Below, piece after piece: positions 5,380-9,957 of a DNA stretch of 9,957 nt. The translations under genes were made by a program, and so were the position numbers. The notes beneath the pieces are model-generated. The model did not search any database. It was not told the DNA's origin and worked only from the letters and a program-made list of their open reading frames with translations. The stretch is from an uncultured Acetatifactor sp. Lineage in GTDB: Bacteria > Bacillota > Clostridia > Lachnospirales > Lachnospiraceae. The DNA lies in contig CAKSAM010000058.1 of NCBI GenBank assembly GCA_934436245.1, positions 1-9,957 on the forward strand, given 5' to 3'. How positions within the stretch are numbered: position 1 is the first letter of the stretch; each line of letters opens with the position of its first letter.

Positions 5380-7104
5380 GTGAGTTATTTTTTGAAAAAT
5401 GAAGAAGTGAACGAAGAAGTTGAAGAAGTAAGGGAGCAGGACGGTATCGCATCGATTGAGCCGTTGTTGGATAACCGTATTGTCCGTGCGATCCGGGAGA
5501 TGGGGTTTGAAAAACTGTCTCCGATCCAGGAGCAGGCAATTCCTTATTTATTACAGGGGGAGGACATCATCGGACAGGCTCAGACCGGTACGGGCAAGAC
5601 TGCGGCATTCGGCATTCCGGCGATCCAGCACATCAATCCGGATGTGAAAAAGTTACAGACCATTATCTTGTGTCCTACCAGAGAACTGGCGATCCAGGCA
5701 GCGGAAGAACTGCGGAAGATCGCAAAATACATGCACGGCATCAAGGTGTTGCCGGTCTATGGCGGACAGGATATCAGCCGTCAGATCGCGGGACTGCGGG
5801 GCGTGCAGATCATCGTGGGAACTCCGGGACGTGTCATGGACCACATGCGCAGACATACCATCAAGCTGGATCTGGTGAACATGGTAGTACTGGATGAAGC
5901 GGATGAGATGCTGAACATGGGCTTCCGTGAGGATATGGAGCTGATCCTGGGGCAGATTCCCGGCGAGCACCAGACCGCACTGTTCTCCGCTACCATGCCG
6001 AAGCCGATCCTGGAGATCACAGACCGTTTCCAGAACGATGCGAAATTAGTGAAGGTAGCAGCGCAGGAGCTGACCATTCCCCTGGTATCCCAGAAGTTCT
6101 ACCGTGTGAAAAATCAGGATAAGGATGCTGCCTGTGTAAGACTGTTAGAGTATTATCAGCCGAAGCTGACCCTGATCTTCTGCAATACGAAGAAAAAGGT
6201 GGACGAACTGTCAGATTTATTAAAGGAGCAAGGCTTTCAGGCGGAAGGACTGCATGGAGACCTGTCTCAGGCACAGCGTGATGCGGTCATGAAGCGTTTC
6301 CGTAACGGTGGCACCAGTATCCTGATCGCTACGGATGTGGCAGCCAGAGGCATTGATGTGGATGATGTGGAAGCTGTCATCAATTACGATATTCCGCAGG
6401 ATATCGAGTACTATGTGCACCGTATCGGCAGAACCGGCCGTGCCGGCAGAAAGGGCAGATCCTTCACTTTTGCCAACAGCAGGGAGATCTATAAGATCCG
6501 TGAGATCGAAAGAGTCTGTCACACCACCATTACGGAGAAAAAGCTTCCCGGAGCTGCGAAGGTGCTGAAAGCGAAAGCAGATAAATATCTGAACAAGGCA
6601 TGGGAACTGCATGAGCATGAAGACATCGAGCTGATGAAGAACTTTTTACAGCGGAAGATGGAAGAGGAAGGCTGTGATGCACTGGAGCTGGCAGCTGCCA
6701 TGCTGAAATTGCAGGTCGGTGACAAGGGCGAGGAGATCGCCGCAGATGAATATACAAAGCGTGGCAATCGCTTCGGGGACAGAGGCCGGTCCGGCAGAGG
6801 TGATGGTGAAGGCCGTGGCTTCGGCAGAGGAGACGGAAGACGGAAGCTTGGCCGTGAAGACGGGGATCGCAGAAGATTCGGCCGTGGTGACAGAGACCGT
6901 AGAGACGATGGCAGCACCGGTTCCGGCGAGGACAGAAGACGCCGCAGAGACGAGAATCGTGAAGACGGAAGAAAATGGGGCAGCCGGGATAAAAAGGCAG
7001 TGGACCGCAGGTCTTCCGGGGATAGAGCCGAGAGAGAAGCAAAGAAGAGAAAGAAGCAGGAAGAGCCGGGCATCGGCAACAGCTTCCCCAGGAGAAAACG
7101 GTAA
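5380..7104 (+). CDS. DEAD-box ATP-dependent RNA helicase (CshA/DeaD type) with long Arg-Gly/Asp-rich tail
   Basis: All helicase motifs are present in order: Q motif GFEKLSPIQEQAIP (42-55), motif I AQTGTGKT (67-74), Ia PTRELA (99-104), Ib GTPGR (147-151), II DEAD (172-175), III SAT (203-205), IV IFCNTKK (266-272), V ATDVAARGID (317-326) and VI HRIGRTGR (347-354). This is an ATP-driven RNA-unwinding enzyme of the cytoplasm. Relatives act in ribosome assembly, cold adaptation and mRNA decay. Residues about 395-450 form a helical linker. Residues 458-574 are a low-complexity tail of repeated RGD/GRGD/DRR units ending in RRKR, probably an unstructured RNA-binding region. The start is GTG, supported by AAAGGAG. 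The long structured leader suggests post-transcriptional control. The nearest match is CshA/DeaD by architecture, but I do not assign a symbol. A nested palindrome overlaps the stop codon. Confidence 0.95.
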   Translation: MSYFLKNEEVNEEVEEVREQDGIASIEPLLDNRIVRAIREMGFEKLSPIQEQAIPYLLQGEDIIGQAQTGTGKTAAFGIPAIQHINPDVKKLQTIILCPTRELAIQAAEELRKIAKYMHGIKVLPVYGGQDISRQIAGLRGVQIIVGTPGRVMDHMRRHTIKLDLVNMVVLDEADEMLNMGFREDMELILGQIPGEHQTALFSATMPKPILEITDRFQNDAKLVKVAAQELTIPLVSQKFYRVKNQDKDAACVRLLEYYQPKLTLIFCNTKKKVDELSDLLKEQGFQAEGLHGDLSQAQRDAVMKRFRNGGTSILIATDVAARGIDVDDVEAVINYDIPQDIEYYVHRIGRTGRAGRKGRSFTFANSREIYKIREIERVCHTTITEKKLPGAAKVLKAKADKYLNKAWELHEHEDIELMKNFLQRKMEEEGCDALELAAAMLKLQVGDKGEEIAADEYTKRGNRFGDRGRSGRGDGEGRGFGRGDGRRKLGREDGDRRRFGRGDRDRRDDGSTGSGEDRRRRRDENREDGRKWGSRDKKAVDRRSSGDRAEREAKKRKKQEEPGIGNSFPRRKR

Positions 7105-7187
7105 CTATTCAGTCACCCTATAAATAGTATCAAATGCTCTTACGAATGTTGGCATTCGATACTATTTTCATGGCTCTGAATAGTTAC
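7101..7187 (+). terminator. Nested palindrome overlapping the helicase stop, likely transcription end
   Basis: The outer arms GTAACTATTCAG (7101-7112) and CTGAATAGTTAC (7176-7187) are perfectly complementary over 12 bp and include the TAA stop. An inner stem AAATAGTATC (7122-7131) with GATACTATTT (7158-7167) continues, after one A/C mismatch, into AATGC/GCATT (7133-7137 and 7152-7156), with a 14-base loop. The inner hairpin ends in TTTT, so it may terminate weakly. The outer arms may form a 3' stabilising structure. Confidence 0.6.
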
Positions 7188-7206
7188 ATATTGAGGAATT
7201 TTATAT

Positions 7207-7245
7207 ATTTGCCGCAAAAGCCGCAGTTGTGCTTTTGCGGCAAAT
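7207..7245. repeat. Perfect 15-bp hairpin upstream of the membrane-protein gene
   Basis: ATTTGCCGCAAAAGC (7207-7221) is exactly complementary to 7231-7245, with a 9-base loop. No T-run follows on either strand, so it is not a standard terminator. It overlaps the -35 and spacer of the probable promoter of the next gene, which suits an operator or a structural insulator. Confidence 0.65.
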
Positions 7246-7255
7246 CGTGTATAGT
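7227..7255 (+). promoter_or_regulatory. Probable promoter of the GT-C-like membrane protein gene
   Basis: TTGTGC (7227-7232) and TATAGT (7250-7255) are 17 bases apart. The -35 lies in the loop and 3' arm of the hairpin at 7207-7245. The -10 is good, the -35 only half matched. Confidence 0.45.
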
Positions 7256-7296
7256 TAGGAAAGAATGCAAAGGCATAATTCAGAGAGGTCTGCGGT

Positions 7297-8904
7297 ATGA
7301 AAACACTGAAAAAACAGATACCTTATATCCTGTTAGGAGCTACACTTCTGCTCCTTTTGGGACTTAATATCATCAGTCAGGATCACTGGCTGGATTCTGA
7401 TATGGCGGCGGAGATGATCTTTTCCCGGATTCTATCCGAAGAGCACCACATTTTTTCCACGACAAACTGGTATTACTCCACGGAATTCCGGGTGCTGTAT
7501 ACACAGCTGATCATGGGACCGCTGTTTCGCATCTGCAGCAACTGGCATGTGATCCGCACGATCACGAACCTGGTATTTTATGGGCTGATGCTGGCTTCCT
7601 ATTATTATTTTATGAAGCCGTTAAAAGTATCCCGCGGACTCACGGTGTTAAGCTCCTGTCTGTTGTTGCTGCCTTTTTCCGAGACCATGATGACGCATAT
7701 GCAGATGGGCAATACCTACATGTCCCACGTGATCCTGGTGCTGTGGTTCTTCGGTATGTATCTGCGGTTGTGTAGCGGAGAATATCGTGCAAAACGTAAG
7801 GTCAGCCTGTGGATATTCTATGTGCTGCTTGCTATCGTCTGTGGAATGTCCGGCGTGCGTTACCTGCTGGCATTGCAGTGTCCTCTGGTACTGACTTCCT
7901 TTTTCTATCTGCTGGGGGGAGAGGAATTTCAGAGTTTCCGCAGGGAGATGACAAAGGAGCATTTCCGTTCTTTACTTCCTACGGATAGGATGCGGTATTT
8001 TTTCTATAGTCTGGTGGGAGTGTTTTTTGCGGTGGCAGGTTACGGTATCAATGTTGTCTTCATTAGTCACAAATACGTATTCCAGACCTATGGTGCCACG
8101 AATTTCATTGCATTGTATCACGGTGTGTTATTTGAACGGATCCAGAATGCGGTGGGGTGTCTTTTGATGCTTTTTGGCTATATTCCGGATAAGGGATTTT
8201 TATCCCTTCGGGGTGTTGTAACGATGGCAGCCTTTGTGATGCTTGGCATCTACGGATATGTTACGGTCAAAAGTGGGAAAATGCAGCGTATTACGGGATT
8301 TCGCAGTCTGATCACACTGTTTTTGAAGGTCAGCTTTGTATTGAATTTATTTGTTTTCATATTCACCACCAGTACCATGGTGCCGCGGTATTATATCACG
8401 ATCTTTATTTTCGTTCTGCCGGTATTGTGTTTTTATCTGGAAGAGGAAAAAATGCCTTTTGACAGATTTGCAGTGACGGCATTGATTACCGTATGCCTGA
8501 TCCTTGGAACGGGGAAAACGGTGATGTCTTTCCTGACGGTGGACAAGAACGAGACGAAGCGCCCAGTGGCGGAATTCCTTGTGGGGAACGGGTATGATTT
8601 CGGCTTCGCTACTTATAATAATGCCAATATTATCACGGAGCTGACAAATGGTGAGGTGGAGATCGGCAACATCGGAGATCCCGAGCACCTGGAGTATTTC
8701 AAGTGGTCTTCGCCCATGAAATATTATGAGGAAGGGTATCATGCCGGGGAGACATTCCTGCTCCTGACGGCGGAGGAGCGCGCGGAATACGTAGAGGCTC
8801 CGGCATTAAAGCAGGGCGAAAAGGTATATGAGGACGGCAGTTATACCGTCTATGTATTCGACAGCACGGAGGAGCTGATGAACTGTGCTGTGGCGAGACA
8901 ATAA
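7297..8904 (+). CDS. Polytopic membrane protein, putative GT-C-fold glycosyltransferase
   Basis: The protein begins with a basic tip and a first membrane helix (about residues 8-26). A first outside loop follows with LDSDMAAEM (32-40), an acidic pair in the place where GT-C enzymes carry their catalytic Asp/Glu. Further hydrophobic helices lie at about 88-106, 112-128, 142-158, 170-186, 190-207, 235-256, 285-298, 306-323, 338-356, 364-381 and 391-412. GMSGVRYLLALQCPL (183-197) is also typical of such proteins. Residues about 415-535 form a soluble, probably extracytoplasmic domain. GT-C enzymes move sugars from lipid-phosphate donors to acceptors on the outer face. The substrate cannot be told, and no polysaccharide genes adjoin it. 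The start has AGAGAGG eight bases upstream. Its family is inferred from topology, so the function is uncertain. Confidence 0.75.
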   Translation: MKTLKKQIPYILLGATLLLLLGLNIISQDHWLDSDMAAEMIFSRILSEEHHIFSTTNWYYSTEFRVLYTQLIMGPLFRICSNWHVIRTITNLVFYGLMLASYYYFMKPLKVSRGLTVLSSCLLLLPFSETMMTHMQMGNTYMSHVILVLWFFGMYLRLCSGEYRAKRKVSLWIFYVLLAIVCGMSGVRYLLALQCPLVLTSFFYLLGGEEFQSFRREMTKEHFRSLLPTDRMRYFFYSLVGVFFAVAGYGINVVFISHKYVFQTYGATNFIALYHGVLFERIQNAVGCLLMLFGYIPDKGFLSLRGVVTMAAFVMLGIYGYVTVKSGKMQRITGFRSLITLFLKVSFVLNLFVFIFTTSTMVPRYYITIFIFVLPVLCFYLEEEKMPFDRFAVTALITVCLILGTGKTVMSFLTVDKNETKRPVAEFLVGNGYDFGFATYNNANIITELTNGEVEIGNIGDPEHLEYFKWSSPMKYYEEGYHAGETFLLLTAEERAEYVEAPALKQGEKVYEDGSYTVYVFDSTEELMNCAVARQ

Positions 8905-9059
8905 CGACAGAGATTTAGTATATTGCGGACGATATTGACACAGGTGATGTTTGAACCAGGGCATAGAGACCTGGAAACTGTCCGGTTGAAAAAATCGGTG
9001 AGACATAAGGAACCGGTGGCTTTTGAAAAACGGATAACGTCTGCGGAAAGGTTGTAAGT
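8905..9059. other. Short gap between the membrane-protein gene and ispF
   Basis: No clear terminator is seen. A TTGACA occurs at 8936-8941 but lacks a -10 at suitable spacing. ispF may therefore be read from upstream. GGAAAGG (9045-9051) is its ribosome-binding site. Confidence 0.4.
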
Positions 9060-9596
9060 ATGAGAATCGGAATGGGATATGACGTACACCGTCTGGTGGA
9101 GGGAAGAGACCTCATCATCGGCGGCGTGAAAATACCTTATGAAAAGGGACTTTTGGGACATTCGGATGCGGATGTCCTGCTCCATGCAATCATGGATGCG
9201 CTGTTGGGAGCAGCGGCACTGGGTGACATCGGGAAACATTTCCCGGATACAGATCCGGCATACAAGGGTATTTCTTCCATAAAATTGCTGGAAAAAGTGG
9301 GTGAGCTGCTGGAAGAGAATCATGTGTTTATCGAAAATATCGATGCGACGATCATTGCACAGGCACCGAAGATGCGCCCACATATCGATACCATGCGGGA
9401 AAATATCGCGAAAGCTCTGCTGATCGATGTGGGGCAGGTCAATGTGAAGGCTACCACGGAGGAAGGACTGGGATTCACCGGCAGTGGAGAGGGAATCTCC
9501 TCTCAGGCAATATGTCTGGTGACTACGCCGTTTGATCTTACGGCACAGGCAATGCAGGGCGGCTGCGGAAGCTGCAGTGGATGCCCGAAGAGATAA
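9060..9596 (+). CDS. ispF: 2-C-methyl-D-erythritol 2,4-cyclodiphosphate synthase (IspF) with Cys-rich tail
   Basis: IspF turns CDP-methylerythritol 2-phosphate into the cyclic diphosphate plus CMP, the fifth step of the MEP isoprenoid pathway, as a cytoplasmic trimer. The sequence shows the family start [12 protein letters not shown], zinc ligands D8, H10 and H42 ([15 protein letters not shown], 33-47), the [11 protein letters not shown] loop (56-66), [12 protein letters not shown] (94-105) with the substrate-binding motif, and [17 protein letters not shown] (130-146). The core ends near residue 158, the usual length. About 20 further residues follow, ending [12 protein letters not shown] with C169, C172 and C175 spaced CxxCxxC, which is not part of the standard enzyme. 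ispD is not adjacent. GGAAAGG supports the start, and a terminator follows the stop by about 30 bases. Confidence 0.95.
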   Translation: MRIGMGYDVHRLVEGRDLIIGGVKIPYEKGLLGHSDADVLLHAIMDALLGAAALGDIGKHFPDTDPAYKGISSIKLLEKVGELLEENHVFIENIDATIIAQAPKMRPHIDTMRENIAKALLIDVGQVNVKATTEEGLGFTGSGEGISSQAICLVTTPFDLTAQAMQGGCGSCSGCPKR

Positions 9597-9628
9597 GAAT
9601 GGATTGTTTATAGTTAGATAATTTATAG

Positions 9629-9667
9629 AGACTGAATTTAGTATGAAAACTGAATTCAGTCTTTTCT
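9629..9667 (+). terminator. Intrinsic terminator after ispF
   Basis: AGACTGAATT (9629-9638) pairs perfectly with AATTCAGTCT (9653-9662) over a 14-base loop and is followed by TTTTCT. The stem is A/T-rich and the T-run short, so efficiency may be moderate. Confidence 0.75.
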
Positions 9668-9670
9668 CAT

Positions 9671-9720
9671 GTTGGAAAAATGTACAAACTGGCAACAAAA
9701 ACGTTGGAAAAATGTACAAA
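9671..9720. repeat. Exact 18-bp direct repeat, 32-bp period, upstream of the ATPase gene
   Basis: GTTGGAAAAATGTACAAA occurs at 9671-9688 and again at 9703-9720 with no mismatch. The 32-bp period is close to three DNA turns, so both copies face the same side of the helix, as expected for paired regulator sites. It lies about 50-90 bases upstream of the possible promoter at 9735-9763 and after the ispF terminator. Confidence 0.75.
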
Positions 9721-9734
9721 ATAAGATAAAAACA

Positions 9735-9763
9735 TTGTGGAAAAGCGGAAAGTGTGGCATACT
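9735..9763 (+). promoter_or_regulatory. Weak candidate promoter of the ATPase gene
   Basis: TTGTGG (9735-9740) and CATACT (9758-9763) are 17 bases apart, both partial matches to the consensus. Placement between the direct repeats and the coding start is consistent with an activated or regulated promoter. Confidence 0.35.
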
Positions 9764-9810
9764 GATACCAAAAGAAGCTTCAAAAAGTAAGGTTAAAGAG
9801 GTGAAAGCTG

Positions 9811-9957
9811 ATGTTAGAGAGACGCATAGAGCAGGAAATCCGGGATTTTTTGAAAAGTGATCGCAAAGAGGCATTGATGGTAACCGGAGCAAGACAGGTA
9901 GGAAAAACCTATATTATCAGGGAATGTGCCAAAGAGATTTATAAAAATATTGTAGAA
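9811..9957 (+). CDS. AAA_14/DUF4143-type ATPase, N-terminal fragment cut by window end
   Basis: Only the first 49 residues are present. They begin MLERRIEQEIRDFL and carry the Walker A sequence GARQVGKT (26-33), followed by YIIRECAKEIY. The combination of short N-terminal helix and ARQVGKT is typical of the AAA_14 plus DUF4143 ATPase family, whose cellular job is poorly known; genes of this kind are often scattered singly in Clostridia and Bacteroidota. AAAGAGG (9795-9801) serves as ribosome-binding site, nine bases from the ATG. The preceding terminator, direct repeats and candidate promoter indicate an independent transcription unit. Family assignment needs the missing C-terminal part. Confidence 0.75.
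   Translation, partial: MLERRIEQEIRDFLKSDRKEALMVTGARQVGKTYIIRECAKEIYKNIVE

Noticed and set aside
6519..7079. 186-codon and 170-codon minus-strand frames
   Set aside because: They are antisense to the Arg/Asp-rich helicase tail, and their Ser/Pro/Leu-rich runs follow from that repetitive coding sequence.
7134..7367. 77-codon plus-strand frame
   Set aside because: It runs across the palindrome, hairpin and promoter and into the membrane-protein gene in another frame, with no ribosome-binding site or recognisable domain.
8850..9719. 289-codon open frame on the minus strand
   Set aside because: It lies antisense to the certain ispF gene; its translation is rich in Cys, His and Ser and shows no domain, as expected of a mirror frame.
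9671..9720. Direct repeats as a CRISPR remnant
   Set aside because: Only two 18-bp units with a 14-bp gap; spacer length is too short and no cas genes are present.

Overview
The window looks like chromosome of a low-to-medium GC Clostridia member, most likely Lachnospiraceae-like. This is inferred from the Gram-positive style ribosome-binding sites, the elongator tRNA-Met and tRNA-Val without encoded CCA, an MEP-pathway ispF, a DUF362-ferredoxin protein and a CshA/DeaD-type helicase with a long basic tail. No species can be named from the sequence alone.

Left block (1-3233, plus strand). Three exported-protein genes in visibly A/T-richer codons than the rest of the window: a CHAP-domain protein cut by the left edge, a SpoIID-domain protein preceded by a carboxypeptidase-regulatory-like beta-sandwich domain, and a small putative lipoprotein 3 bases after it. 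Two of the three carry peptidoglycan-acting domains, so the block looks like an accessory envelope-remodelling module. The gaps around it (984-1313, 3234-3592) hold fragments of reading frame that look decayed.

Centre (3593-5052, minus strand). A tRNA-Val/tRNA-Met pair with a near-consensus promoter and a clean intrinsic terminator, then a DUF362 protein with two [4Fe-4S] clusters.

Right block (5053-9957, plus strand). A DEAD-box RNA helicase read from a GTG start behind a roughly 190-nt leader. The leader holds a terminator-like hairpin and a very large imperfect palindrome. A nested palindrome follows the gene. Next is a polytopic membrane protein of GT-C glycosyltransferase appearance whose probable promoter overlaps a 15-bp hairpin. 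Then come ispF with an unusual CxxCxxC tail, its terminator, and an 18-bp exact direct repeat ahead of a right-edge-truncated AAA_14/DUF4143-type ATPase.

I see no CRISPR array, insertion sequence, integrase or rRNA. The best candidates for something undescribed are the structured helicase leader, the CHAP/SpoIID/lipoprotein block, the Cys-rich IspF tail and the duplicated site before the ATPase.
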